From JAGWBD01 sp965197455 (GTDB taxonomy: Bacteria > Chloroflexota > Anaerolineae > Aggregatilineales > Phototrophicaceae): 64,000 nucleotides of DNA. Below the pieces are notes generated by a model. That model was not told the DNA's origin and did no database searches. It was given only the letters and a program-made list of their open reading frames with translations. A program made the position numbers and the translations under genes. The stretch is from positions 310,001 to 374,000 of the forward strand of contig OZ240208.1 in the NCBI GenBank assembly GCA_965197455.1, given 5' to 3'. Within the stretch, counting starts at the first letter, position 1. Every line of letters starts with the position of its first letter. Of this stretch, positions 56,011 to 64,000 are shown one piece after another.

Positions 56011-57092
56011 TGGGCCTGTCGTATGAACAAGGGCTGCCGATCCGCAATCTTCTTGACCTGAACCAGACTGAACTGGTCACGCTGCTGGGGGAGTGGGGTC
56101 AGCCGAAGTTTCGCGCCGCCCAGCTTCGCGCCTGGGTTTACGAGCACCATGTAACCGACTTTGCGGCCATGACGAACCTGCCACAAGCGTTGCGCGCGCG
56201 GCTCGCGGCTGAAATGCGCGTGGGCACTCTTACGCTGGTGCGTGAACAGCGCAGCCGGGATGGCACGCAAAAGCGCGTCTATCGTCTGGCTGACGGGCAG
56301 CTCATCGAAGCCGTGCTGATGAGTTATGACGGACGGCGGCGCACGGCCTGCATTTCAACCCAGGCGGGCTGCGCGCTGGGCTGTGTCTTCTGCGCAACAG
56401 GGCAAATGGGCTTTGCGCGCCACCTGGGCGCCGGGGAGATTCTGGAACAGGCGCTGCTGCTGGCGCAGGAGCTGGGCCGGCGCGGTGAGCGGCTGAGCAA
56501 CGTGGTGCTGATGGGGATGGGCGAGCCCTTCCACAACTACGATGAATCGCTGACAGCGATTCGCCGCCTGATGAGCGACCTCGGCATCGGCGCGCGCCAC
56601 ATTACCGTGAGCACGGTCGGTCTGGTGCCGCAGATTCGTCGCTTTGCGGATGAGGGCCTGCAGGTGCGCCTCGCCATCAGCCTTCACGCTGCCACGGATG
56701 CGGAGCGCGGGGCGCTGCTGCCGGTGAACCGACGCTGGCCCCTGCGTGAACTGATGGCCGCCTGCCACGATTATGTGCGCAAAACCGGGCGGCGCGTGAC
56801 CTTTGAGTGGGCGCTGATCCGTGGCGAGACGGACACCATGGAGCAGGCGCATGCCCTGGGCAAACTGCTGAAAGGTCTGCTGTGCCATGTCAATGCCATC
56901 CCGCTCAATCCAACGCCGGATTTTGCCGGCTCGCCTTCGGATGCAGACGAAGTGGAGCGCTTCGTCTCAATCCTGGCGGAATATGGCGTGCACGCGACCG
57001 TCCGCGTGCGGCGCGGAATTGATATCGACGCCGGCTGTGGCCAGCTTAAGGCAAGTGTGCTGACGGCGGGGGCGCGCGCCAATGCGCTATGA
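56010..57092 (+). CDS. rlmN: 23S rRNA (adenine2503-C2)/tRNA methyltransferase RlmN
   Basis: This 360-residue radical-SAM enzyme methylates C2 of A2503 in 23S rRNA, and A37 in some tRNAs. The cluster motif is STQAGCALGCVFCATG, preceded by the N-terminal helical domain (LLDLNQTELVTLLGEWGQPK). LMGMGEPFHNYDE and ISLHAATDAERGALLPVNR are family blocks, and the catalytic methyl-carrier Cys is in IDAGCGQLKAS near the C-terminus. ATG 56010 overlaps the upstream stop; GTG 56007 is also possible. Confidence 0.96.
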   Translation: MGLSYEQGLPIRNLLDLNQTELVTLLGEWGQPKFRAAQLRAWVYEHHVTDFAAMTNLPQALRARLAAEMRVGTLTLVREQRSRDGTQKRVYRLADGQLIEAVLMSYDGRRRTACISTQAGCALGCVFCATGQMGFARHLGAGEILEQALLLAQELGRRGERLSNVVLMGMGEPFHNYDESLTAIRRLMSDLGIGARHITVSTVGLVPQIRRFADEGLQVRLAISLHAATDAERGALLPVNRRWPLRELMAACHDYVRKTGRRVTFEWALIRGETDTMEQAHALGKLLKGLLCHVNAIPLNPTPDFAGSPSDADEVERFVSILAEYGVHATVRVRRGIDIDAGCGQLKASVLTAGARANAL

Positions 57093-57363
57093 CTGTGACG
57101 CCATCCTGAATGTCGGTGAGCTGGACCTCGCCTACGTTGACGAGTACGAGGACCTGCGGCTCATTAGCCTGGAAGATTGCGGCCGGCGCGCGCCGGAGCC
57201 GGACTGTGTGGCGCGCCGCCAAATTATGATTGACAGTCAGGGGCAGCGCAGGTGGACGCTGTCATTCTTCACACAGCCGCCCACGCAGTTTCAGGCGCAC
57301 AGCGAACAGGAGTTGCAGCGCACCCTGTGGCGTCTGCAGCAATTGGGCTGGCGCGTGCTGTGA
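57082..57363 (+). CDS. small hypothetical protein
   Basis: This 93-residue protein is not recognised. It starts with ATG 57082 inside the end of rlmN (11-base overlap). It has no membrane helix; the sequence RRWTLSFFTQPPTQFQAHSE and a C-terminal LQRTLWRLQQLGWRVL helix suggest a small alpha/beta fold. Composition fits coding sequence of this genome and no other frame competes. It may be translated with rlmN. Confidence 0.6.
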   Translation: MRYDCDAILNVGELDLAYVDEYEDLRLISLEDCGRRAPEPDCVARRQIMIDSQGQRRWTLSFFTQPPTQFQAHSEQELQRTLWRLQQLGWRVL

Positions 57364-57471
57364 GCGCTGTCCGGTTTGCAATTCCCGCCCGCAGCCGATA
57401 GCATCCAGCCCATCGCCTGACTTGTTGCACCTACGCTACGCACTCTTCGCACACACACTTTGGACGGGGCG

Positions 57472-58155
57472 TTGACTGTCGAACTGGCGCCGTCTATCCT
57501 GGCGGCTGACTGGACCCGGATGGGGGAGCAGATCACCGTGGCCGAGGCCGCCGGTGCGGACTGGTTGCACGTTGATGTGATGGACGGCAGTTTCGTGCCC
57601 AATATCAGTTTTGGGCAGGAAATGGTGGCCGCAGTGCGTCGCGCAACCCGGTTGCCGCTGGATGTACATCTGATGATTGTAGAGCCGTTGCGCCACATTG
57701 AGTCTTTCGCGCGGGCGGGCGCAACCCGTATCAGCGTGCATGTCGAGGCCGTGTCCAGCCTGCCCGCTGCCATGCAGGCCCTGCACGCGACCGGCTGTCA
57801 ATGTGGCCTGGCGCTCAATCCACAGACGCCGGTTGACGCGCTTGACACAGCGCTGCAGGAGTTGGACTACGTCCTGGTGATGACGGTCAACCCCGGCTTT
57901 GGCGGCCAGCAATTCATGCCTGAAACGCTGCCAAAGATTCGGGAACTGCGGGCGCGCATTGAAGCAAGTGGGCGCGACATCTCCCTGGGCGTGGATGGAG
58001 GGATGAATGTGGAAACCACGCCGCTGGCGGTGACGGCCGGCGCCACCCTGGTGGTTGCCGGCAGCAGCGTTTTTGGCTCCGGTCAGTCTGTCGCAGCGGG
58101 CATGGACGCGCTGCGTAAGGCTATCGAAAGGGTTGAGACAGGGACGCATGACTGA
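57472..58155 (+). CDS. rpe: ribulose-phosphate 3-epimerase
   Basis: This 227-residue TIM-barrel enzyme interconverts ribulose 5-phosphate and xylulose 5-phosphate. It has LAPSILAADWTRMGEQI, the metal-ligand blocks WLHVDVMDGSFVPNISFG and LDVHLMIVEP, MTVNPGFGGQQFMPETLPKI and LGVDGGMN, followed by the phosphate site AGSSVFG. TTG 57472 gives the family's usual length; an in-frame TTG at 57460 is the alternative. Confidence 0.95.
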   Translation: MTVELAPSILAADWTRMGEQITVAEAAGADWLHVDVMDGSFVPNISFGQEMVAAVRRATRLPLDVHLMIVEPLRHIESFARAGATRISVHVEAVSSLPAAMQALHATGCQCGLALNPQTPVDALDTALQELDYVLVMTVNPGFGGQQFMPETLPKIRELRARIEASGRDISLGVDGGMNVETTPLAVTAGATLVVAGSSVFGSGQSVAAGMDALRKAIERVETGTHD

Positions 58156-59809
58156 GGCTGCGGATACGCGCATATGTGATGGGCGCCGGCTGCGCTGGCT
58201 GGTCGCTGCCGGACAGGCTTGGCTGGAGCGCAATCAGGGCACGGTTGATTCGCTGAATGTGTTCCCTGTGCCGGACGGCGACACCGGCAAAAACATGGTG
58301 TTGACCCTGCGCAGCGCCAGCGCTGAGTTGAAAGCGGAGCCGTCGCGCGCGGCGGGCGCGGTGGGGGCAACCGTGGCGCACGGCGCGTTGATGGGCGCGC
58401 GCGGCAATTCCGGCGTGATCCTGTCCCAGTTGCTGGCGGGCTTTGCCGAGGGCATCAAGGATCAGCATCAGTTCGACGCCGGTCTGCTGAATTCTGCCTG
58501 GCAGGCGGCGGTTGCGAAGGCCTATCAGGCGGTCACAGATCCGGTGGAGGGTACCATCCTCACCGTGGCGCGCGAGACGGGAACGGCGCTGGAACAGATC
58601 GTGTCAGTGCAGGGTGAGGAAGATCTTGTGGTTTTGCTAGAAACCATGGTGGCGGCGTCAAAGGTTTCCCTGCTGCATACGCCCGAGTTGTTGCCGGTGT
58701 TGAAGAAGGCCGGCGTGGTTGATTCCGGCGGCCAAGGCCTCGTCTACATTCTTGAGGGCATGCTACGCCTGGTGCAGGGTCAGCCGGTGCTCAAGGCCGG
58801 CGCGGCATCAGAAGCTGCTGAACAGCGCTGGCAGAGCGCGCTTGAGCCGGATGACGAAGAGGGCTACGGCTACGATGTCCAGTTTCTGATGCATGGCGAG
58901 GGGATGGATGTGAGCTTCATCCACGCCGGCATTGACGCGCTGGGCTGGTCCACCCTGGTGGTCGGCGATGAACGACTTGTCAAGGTGCATGTGCATGTCC
59001 ATGACCCCGGCGAACCCATCACCTGGGCTATTGGCCAGGGCGCGTGGCTTAACGATGTGGTCGTCGAGAACATGCAGGAGCAATACGAGCAGTATGTAGA
59101 TGAACGCCTGCAGCGGGATAACGACGAAGAGGTGGCGGAGCAGGGCGAGGTCGGCGTGATCGCAGTGGCTGGCGGCGCCGGACTGGCGCATATTTTCCGC
59201 GAAGAACTGGGCGCAGCGCATGTTATTGACGGCGGCCAGACGATGAACCCCAGCGCCCAGGATTTCCTGAACGCAATAGACGACCTGCCGCAACAGGCTT
59301 TCATCCTGCTGCCAAACAACAGCAACATAATACTGGCGGCGCAGCAGGCCGCCCGGCTGGCTGAGGAACGCGATGTGCGCGTGGTTGCCAGCAAGAGCGT
59401 GCCGCAGGGGATAGAGGCCATGCTGCATCGCCCGAACCGCCTGGAGGAACTGGATGGCGCAGTTGCCGCCATGGAGGACTCCCTGGGCGAAGTGGTCAGC
59501 GCCGCCCTGACCACGGCTACCCGGGATGCGGAAATTGACGGACTGCAGATTCAGCTCGGTCAGTACATTGGTCTGGTGGAAGGGCGCTTGTGCGTCGCGG
59601 AAGACAAAATCGAGGATGCCTTGTCCGGGCTGGTCAACGTCGCGCTGTCTGATGAAAGGGAGCTGGTCACCTTGTATTACGGCGATGGCCTGGACGATCA
59701 TGGAGCCGATACCCTGGCCGCTACGTTGGAGGATCAACTGGGGGAAGTGGAGCTTGAACTGGTGCGTGGCGACCAGCCGCTTTATCCCTTCCTCATCAGT
59801 GTGGAGTAA
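58148..59809 (+). CDS. DAK2-domain protein, FakA-like fatty acid kinase
   Basis: This 553-residue protein begins with a DAK2 nucleotide-binding domain: NVFPVPDGDTGKNMVLTLRS, GALMGARGNSGVILSQLLAG and DSGGQGLVYILEGML. The middle and C-terminal FakA-type domains follow (GYGYDVQFLMHGEGMD, HVHVHDPGEP, IDGGQTMNPSAQDFLNAI and LLPNNSNIILAAQQAA). FakA kinases phosphorylate fatty acids held by FakB (DegV) proteins, one of which is encoded next. ATG 58148 overlaps the rpe end by eight bases. Family T in PDGDTGTNM is Lys here. Confidence 0.93.
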   Translation: MTEAADTRICDGRRLRWLVAAGQAWLERNQGTVDSLNVFPVPDGDTGKNMVLTLRSASAELKAEPSRAAGAVGATVAHGALMGARGNSGVILSQLLAGFAEGIKDQHQFDAGLLNSAWQAAVAKAYQAVTDPVEGTILTVARETGTALEQIVSVQGEEDLVVLLETMVAASKVSLLHTPELLPVLKKAGVVDSGGQGLVYILEGMLRLVQGQPVLKAGAASEAAEQRWQSALEPDDEEGYGYDVQFLMHGEGMDVSFIHAGIDALGWSTLVVGDERLVKVHVHVHDPGEPITWAIGQGAWLNDVVVENMQEQYEQYVDERLQRDNDEEVAEQGEVGVIAVAGGAGLAHIFREELGAAHVIDGGQTMNPSAQDFLNAIDDLPQQAFILLPNNSNIILAAQQAARLAEERDVRVVASKSVPQGIEAMLHRPNRLEELDGAVAAMEDSLGEVVSAALTTATRDAEIDGLQIQLGQYIGLVEGRLCVAEDKIEDALSGLVNVALSDERELVTLYYGDGLDDHGADTLAATLEDQLGEVELELVRGDQPLYPFLISVE

Positions 59810-59848
59810 ATTGCAGTGGTAACCTGCCTGGTAGCGAAGAGGTGAGTG

Positions 59849-60703
59849 ATGGCATCGCAACGAATTCGTGTCGTTACGGACGTTTCCTGCGAGTTAAGCG
59901 ACGAGCAGCGGAACGCACTGAATATCACCCTGGTGCCGGGGTACATCAACCGGGGTGAGGACAGCACACTCTTCGACGGTGCCAACCTCGACGTGGTCAT
60001 GTATTATGATGAATTGAAAAATTTGAATCCGCTGCCGACGACGGCCGCGCCCGCGCCCGGTGTGGTGCAGGAAATCCTAGACGGGTTAATTTCCGATGCT
60101 GACCACCTGCTCCTCATTACTATGCCCCGTACGATCAGCGCTTACTATGAAGCCTTCCGCCTGGGCTCGGCACATTTGCCTGAAGGCAGCGTGACCCTGC
60201 TTGAGAGCGGCACACTCTCCATGGGCCAGGATGTCCAGGTGCAGGTCGCGGCTGAAGTCGCTGCCGAGACTGGCGATCTGGCGCAGGTGCTGGACGCGGT
60301 GAAGCGCGCGCGCGCCAACACGCGCATGTGCATGGCGCTGGATACTCTGGAAAACCTGCGGCGCAGCGGGAGGGTGAATATGGTCCAGGCCGGGTTGGCG
60401 ACCTTGCTGCAACTCAAACCTATCCTTACCATGAAAGATGCCGAGACAGAGACGCTGGCCAGGGTGCGTACCTTCCGCAAGGCGCGCCTGGAGTTGTTGC
60501 GTCTGTTGCGCGCAGAAGCCCCACTGGACCGGCTGGTGATTGGACATGCCAACAATCCTGACAGCGCCAGATGGCTGGCTGGCGAGGTTGCCGACATTGC
60601 GCCGGAATCGCCCCGGCTTGTCAACGTCAGCCCCATCATCGGCACTCACCTCGGCGCCGGCGTGATTGGCTTTGCAAGTCTCAAGGCCGGCTGGAGAGAT
60701 TAA
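59849..60703 (+). CDS. DegV family protein, FakB-like fatty acid-binding
   Basis: This 284-residue protein has the DegV opening RIRVVTDVSCELSDEQ, then ITLVPGYINRGEDS, the pattern TTAAPAPGVVQEILDGLI, VTLLESGTLSMGQDVQV and RTRMCMALDTLENLRRSGRV-like TLENLRRSGR. GTHLGAGVIGFA ends the domain. FakB proteins bind a fatty acid for phosphorylation by FakA, encoded directly upstream. Family TSP is TTAAP here. ATG 59849 has GAGGTG upstream. Confidence 0.94.
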   Translation: MASQRIRVVTDVSCELSDEQRNALNITLVPGYINRGEDSTLFDGANLDVVMYYDELKNLNPLPTTAAPAPGVVQEILDGLISDADHLLLITMPRTISAYYEAFRLGSAHLPEGSVTLLESGTLSMGQDVQVQVAAEVAAETGDLAQVLDAVKRARANTRMCMALDTLENLRRSGRVNMVQAGLATLLQLKPILTMKDAETETLARVRTFRKARLELLRLLRAEAPLDRLVIGHANNPDSARWLAGEVADIAPESPRLVNVSPIIGTHLGAGVIGFASLKAGWRD

Positions 60704-60704
60704 C

Positions 60705-63278
60705 TTGCCCACAGCGCTGGAGACCCTTGCCAAAATCCTCCGTCTCGAACGGGAACAGCGTTGCAATGACTCTGCCGTAGAGGGTGGGCTCGGCGCCTAC
60801 AGCCGGGTATGGGAGCCTGACGCCCGCCGTCAGGCGCGCACTCGCGAACAGCAGCAACTGGTCGATGAACTGCGAACGCTGATGCAGCGCTACAGCAGCA
60901 CGGAACAGCAGCAGGAGCGCGCTACCCAGGTGCAGTATATGCTGGACCGGATCCTGGCACGCGTGCCCTCCAGGTCGGGGGGCGAAGGCTCCACCCGGAC
61001 ATCTGAGAAATCCTCCCGTCGCGGCAGCCGTCGTGAACGGGGGCGGAACGAAAGTCAGCGGGGCCGACGCCAGGGCCGTGAGCGTGAGTCCCGCCAGCCC
61101 CGCCAGTCGCGCCGAACCGTGCGCGCCACCATGCCTGACCTTGCGCCGCGCAAGCCGCTCGAGCGGCCACCACGCCAGCCCCGTGGCCAGCAGGAAGCCG
61201 GGGCCAGCGATGCAGTGTTGCGTGAACTGCAACAGGCGGTGACAGCGCTGAAAGGCGTCGGTGAACGCACGGCGGAAGCCTTCGCCCGCATGGGTGTACA
61301 TTCCCTGTCCGACCTGCTGTACTTTCTGCCGCGACGGCACGACGACTATCGCCAGGTCTGCTATCTCTCCCGGCTGGAGCCAGGCATGCAGGCCACGGTT
61401 GTCGGCACGGTGCAGCGGGCCGGCCTGCGCACCGTGGCAGGGGGCCGACGCGATTTCTATCTGACGCTGCAGGATGAAAGCGGCCAGCTGGACGCAGTTT
61501 TCTTCGGTCAACGCTGGCTGGAGCGCCAGATCAAGGCCGGCGATTCAATCGTGCTCTCCGGCAAGACTTCAACCTGGGGCCCGCGTCTGCAGATGAGCGG
61601 GCCGGAGTGGGAGCCGCTGGAAACCGAGAATTTGCAAACCATCGGGCTGGTGCCGGTATATGCGCTCACAGAAGGTCTGAAGCAACGCAGCCTGCGCCGG
61701 CAGATGCGCGATTTCATCAACGACCTGGCGGGGCGCCTGCCTGATTATGTGCCGGAAGCAACGCTTGAGCGAACAGAACTGGCCGACCTGGGATGGGCGC
61801 TGCAACAGGCCCATTTCCCGGATGGGCCGGATCATCTGCTACACGCGCGCGAGCGCCTGGTCTTCGATGACCTGTTGCAGTTGCAGCTGGCTGTGCTCGA
61901 AAGTCGCCGTCAGTGGCAGGCCAGCCCTGCGGACGCGATGTTGATCAGCGATGAATCATTGTCAGCTCTGCAATTCGCGCTCTTCCCTTTCAACCTGACC
62001 GCGGCCCAGTTGCGAGCCATCGCCGACATTCGCCAGGACATGGCGTCGACCGTTCCCATGAATCGCCTGCTGCAGGGTGACGTCGGCTCGGGCAAGACCG
62101 CCGTGGCCGCGCTCGTCATGGCGCTGACGGTTCAGGCAGGCAAGCAGGCAGCCCTGATCGTCCCGCTCAGTGTGCTGGCCGAACAGCACTATCGCAATCT
62201 CACGGCCACGCTGGCGCGCTTACCTGGTGATGAAGCGCCCTCGATTGCATTGTTGACCGGAGCGACTCCGGCGGCAGAGCGCGCGTCAATCCTTGACTCC
62301 CTGGCATCCGGCGCGCTGGATGTCGTCATCGGCACACAGGCGCTGATTCAGGAAGGGGTGGACTTCCACGACCTGGGCCTGGCAATAATCGACGAGCAAC
62401 ATCGCTTTGGCGTGCAGCAGCGCAAGGCCCTGCGCGGCAAGGGGCGCAACCCGCATCTGCTGATGATGACGGCGACGCCTATACCCCGCTCGCTGGCGCT
62501 GACCCTGCACGCCGACCTCGACCTGTCAGTCATTGACGAACTGCCGCCTGGGCGCAAGCCCGTGCACACGGCAATTGTCGATCCGGTGGCGCGCGAACGG
62601 GCTTTTAGTTTCGTGGATGCAGAACTGGCGCGTGGGCGGCAAGCCTTTATCGTACACCCGCTGGTGGAGGAATCGGAGCGAATTGATGCACGGGCGGCGA
62701 CGCAGGCCTACGATGAGCTGGTGCAGGTATTCTTCCGCTTTCGCGTGGCCCTCCTGCACGGGCGTCTGTCAGCGGCGGAGAAGAATGAGGTGCTGACAGC
62801 TTTCGCGCGCGGTGACCATGACGTGCTGGTGACGACTTCGGTGGCGGAGGTGGGCGTGGACGTGCCCAACGCCAGCGTGATGGTGATCGAGGGGGCCAAC
62901 CGCTTTGGTCTGGCGCAGCTGCATCAGTTCCGCGGACGAGTAGGGCGCGGCGAATACGCCTCTACCTGCCTGCTCATCCCGGACAGTGACGTTGCTGCCG
63001 CGCGTGAGCGCATTGAAGCGCTGGTACAAATAAATGACGGCTTCCGACTGGCCGAACTGGACTGGGAGCAGCGCGGCCCAGGCGATCTCGTGGGTACTCG
63101 CCAGAGCGGCGGAAGTCTGATGCAGCTGGCGGAATTTATGTCGCCGCAACTGGTGGCGCTGGCCCGGCGTGAAGCGCGCACGATCAACGCGGAAGACCCC
63201 GCGCTGGAGTTGCCGCAGCACGAACTGCTCGCGCGGCGCGTGGAACGGCTGCGGGACGAGCGCAGCGACATCAGCTGA
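60705..63278 (+). CDS. recG: ATP-dependent DNA helicase RecG with Arg-rich N-terminal insert
   Basis: RecG reverses stalled replication forks and branch-migrates Holliday junctions. The start is TTG 60705, two bases after degV, with GGAGAG upstream. The 857-residue product (usual about 690) has an extra 160 residues. A helical part (about 1-85) is followed by a strongly basic low-complexity stretch (about 95-155: SSRRGSRRERGRNESQRGR and similar). Then come the wedge/OB domain (LKGVGERTAEAFARMGVHSL, DLLYFLPRRHDDYR), Walker A GDVGSGKTAVA, DEQH box IIDEQHRFGV, MMTATPIPRSLAL, and motifs V-VI (QFRGRVGRGEYASTCLL). The insert is likely a flexible nucleic-acid-binding linker. Confidence 0.95.
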   Translation: MPTALETLAKILRLEREQRCNDSAVEGGLGAYSRVWEPDARRQARTREQQQLVDELRTLMQRYSSTEQQQERATQVQYMLDRILARVPSRSGGEGSTRTSEKSSRRGSRRERGRNESQRGRRQGRERESRQPRQSRRTVRATMPDLAPRKPLERPPRQPRGQQEAGASDAVLRELQQAVTALKGVGERTAEAFARMGVHSLSDLLYFLPRRHDDYRQVCYLSRLEPGMQATVVGTVQRAGLRTVAGGRRDFYLTLQDESGQLDAVFFGQRWLERQIKAGDSIVLSGKTSTWGPRLQMSGPEWEPLETENLQTIGLVPVYALTEGLKQRSLRRQMRDFINDLAGRLPDYVPEATLERTELADLGWALQQAHFPDGPDHLLHARERLVFDDLLQLQLAVLESRRQWQASPADAMLISDESLSALQFALFPFNLTAAQLRAIADIRQDMASTVPMNRLLQGDVGSGKTAVAALVMALTVQAGKQAALIVPLSVLAEQHYRNLTATLARLPGDEAPSIALLTGATPAAERASILDSLASGALDVVIGTQALIQEGVDFHDLGLAIIDEQHRFGVQQRKALRGKGRNPHLLMMTATPIPRSLALTLHADLDLSVIDELPPGRKPVHTAIVDPVARERAFSFVDAELARGRQAFIVHPLVEESERIDARAATQAYDELVQVFFRFRVALLHGRLSAAEKNEVLTAFARGDHDVLVTTSVAEVGVDVPNASVMVIEGANRFGLAQLHQFRGRVGRGEYASTCLLIPDSDVAAARERIEALVQINDGFRLAELDWEQRGPGDLVGTRQSGGSLMQLAEFMSPQLVALARREARTINAEDPALELPQHELLARRVERLRDERSDIS

Positions 63279-63300
63279 ACAGGACTGGAACAGGGGTGCA

Positions 63301-63792
63301 ATGATGCCAAGGCGACTGGCCCTGTATCCTGGGTCGCTTGACCCGGTGCACAATGGGCACATTGATGTAGCCCTGCGCGCCGCACGAATATTTGACGAAG
63401 TCGTGGTAGCGGTGTACGATTCGCCACAAAAGCGACTGCTGTTCAGTGCAGAAGAGCGACTGGAAATGGCACGCGCGGCCTTTTTGGGGAACAAAAAAGT
63501 AAAAGTTGCACAATACAGTGGGTTAACTGTACAATTTGCTGCCACTTTGGGTGCGGTCGCGATCGTGCGTGGTTTACGAGTCGCTTCCGATTTTGATCTG
63601 GAGTTGCGCACCAGTCTGGCGAACAGGCAACTGGACGGAACGATAGAGACAGTCGCGGTCATGGCGGACGAACACTTCATTCATGTCAGTTCCAGCATCG
63701 TACGGGAAATCGCGCAACTTGGCGGAGACGTGAGCGCCATGGTGCCGCCGCATGTTGCGGCAGCGCTGCAGCAACGCTTTGCTGTGGCATGA
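63301..63792 (+). CDS. coaD: phosphopantetheine adenylyltransferase
   Basis: This 163-residue enzyme makes dephospho-CoA from 4'-phosphopantetheine and ATP. The nucleotidyltransferase motif is LALYPGSLDPVHNGHIDVAL (TxGH/HxGH type), followed by IVRGLRVASDFDLELRTSLA and the ISSTAIRE-like HVSSSIVREIAQLGGDVSAM. A short lead of GGGGTGCA precedes ATG 63301; ATG 63304 is also possible. The recG-coaD order is common in several bacterial phyla. Confidence 0.95.
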   Translation: MMPRRLALYPGSLDPVHNGHIDVALRAARIFDEVVVAVYDSPQKRLLFSAEERLEMARAAFLGNKKVKVAQYSGLTVQFAATLGAVAIVRGLRVASDFDLELRTSLANRQLDGTIETVAVMADEHFIHVSSSIVREIAQLGGDVSAMVPPHVAAALQQRFAVA

Positions 63793-63842
63793 GATAACTG
63801 GTAACAGGGAAGAGATATCCTGTAGTTTGCAGGGAGACTGAC

Positions 63843-64000
63843 ATGGACATCCAGCATCTGGTAGACCGGCTGGAAGACCTGGTCGACGAAGGGCAGCACG
63901 TCCCGTTCAGCAGGTACACGATGGTGGACGAGGAACGTGCGCTCGAGATTATTGACCAGATGCGGATATCTGTGCCTGAAGAAATCGAAAAGTCTGGGCG
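63843..64000 (+). CDS. conserved coiled-coil-type protein, N-terminal fragment (runs off right edge)
   Basis: An ATG at 63843 with AGGGAG upstream opens a frame that stays open to the end (52 codons). The residues DIQHLVDRLEDLVDEGQHVP, TMVDEERALEIIDQMRISVP and EEIEKSG resemble a small conserved protein often found next to coaD in Chloroflexota and related bacteria. It is acidic and helical. Function is unknown and the rest lies outside the window. Confidence 0.75.
   Translation, partial: MDIQHLVDRLEDLVDEGQHVPFSRYTMVDEERALEIIDQMRISVPEEIEKSG

Overview
The window looks like a chromosome segment of an uncultured-type, high-GC member of the Chloroflexota, probably Anaerolineae- or Caldilineae-like. 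This is inferred from the divergent but Chloroflexota-like 16S signature segments, an FMN riboswitch ahead of a RibXY-type riboflavin ABC transporter (known from Chloroflexus relatives), and abundant CUT1 sugar and family-5 peptide importers. Genes are dense, often joined by ATGA or GTGA overlaps, and several use TTG starts. I see no transposase, integrase, phage gene or CRISPR array.

Layout. 1-609: the N-terminal part of an Mrr-type restriction protein running off the left edge. 801-7015 (+): a complete five-gene oligopeptide-type ABC importer. 7007-13283 (-): a CUT1 sugar importer (binding protein, two permeases, ATPase) plus an MFS carrier; its second permease carries an N-terminal membrane/PDZ extension. 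13532-13604: tRNA-Glu, with a VOC gene overlapping its 3' end. 14254-20772 (+): a tight seven-gene catabolic operon (PurB/PcaB-type lyase, lactonase-like amidohydrolase, Gfo/Idh/MocA and SDR dehydrogenases, an unrecognised Cys-rich protein, a MetE-like zinc protein, an L-rhamnose/fucose mutarotase-like protein). 20788-24046 (-): a second CUT1 importer without its own ATPase. The two importers flanking the operon suggest uptake and oxidative breakdown of a deoxy sugar or derivative.

24196-38543 is mostly housekeeping: methyltransferase, phosphoribosyltransferase, ABC ATPase, IlvE, a primary-type sigma factor, LipA, MtaB, 7TM-HD phosphodiesterase, YbeY, a GH18-like anchored protein, M20 peptidase, and an AI-2E-family membrane protein. 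38859-40535 encodes a membrane protein made of two tandem copies of a sensor domain with no output domain.

40794-45921 is one rRNA locus (16S, tRNA-Ile, tRNA-Ala, 23S, 5S). A strong intrinsic terminator follows tRNA-Ala and a second rRNA-style promoter precedes 23S, so 16S and 23S are probably separate transcription units. 46028-49959 holds a DUF2007 protein, a P1 peptidase and a two-component system with a DMT exporter inserted between regulator and kinase. 50014-54395 is the FMN-riboswitch riboflavin importer with a class V aminotransferase. 54401-64000 contains rpsT, two tRNA-Ser, a CPBP protease, rlmN, rpe, a fakA/fakB-like pair, recG with an Arg-rich insert, coaD and a truncated conserved gene.

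All family assignments come from reading motifs; no database search was run.
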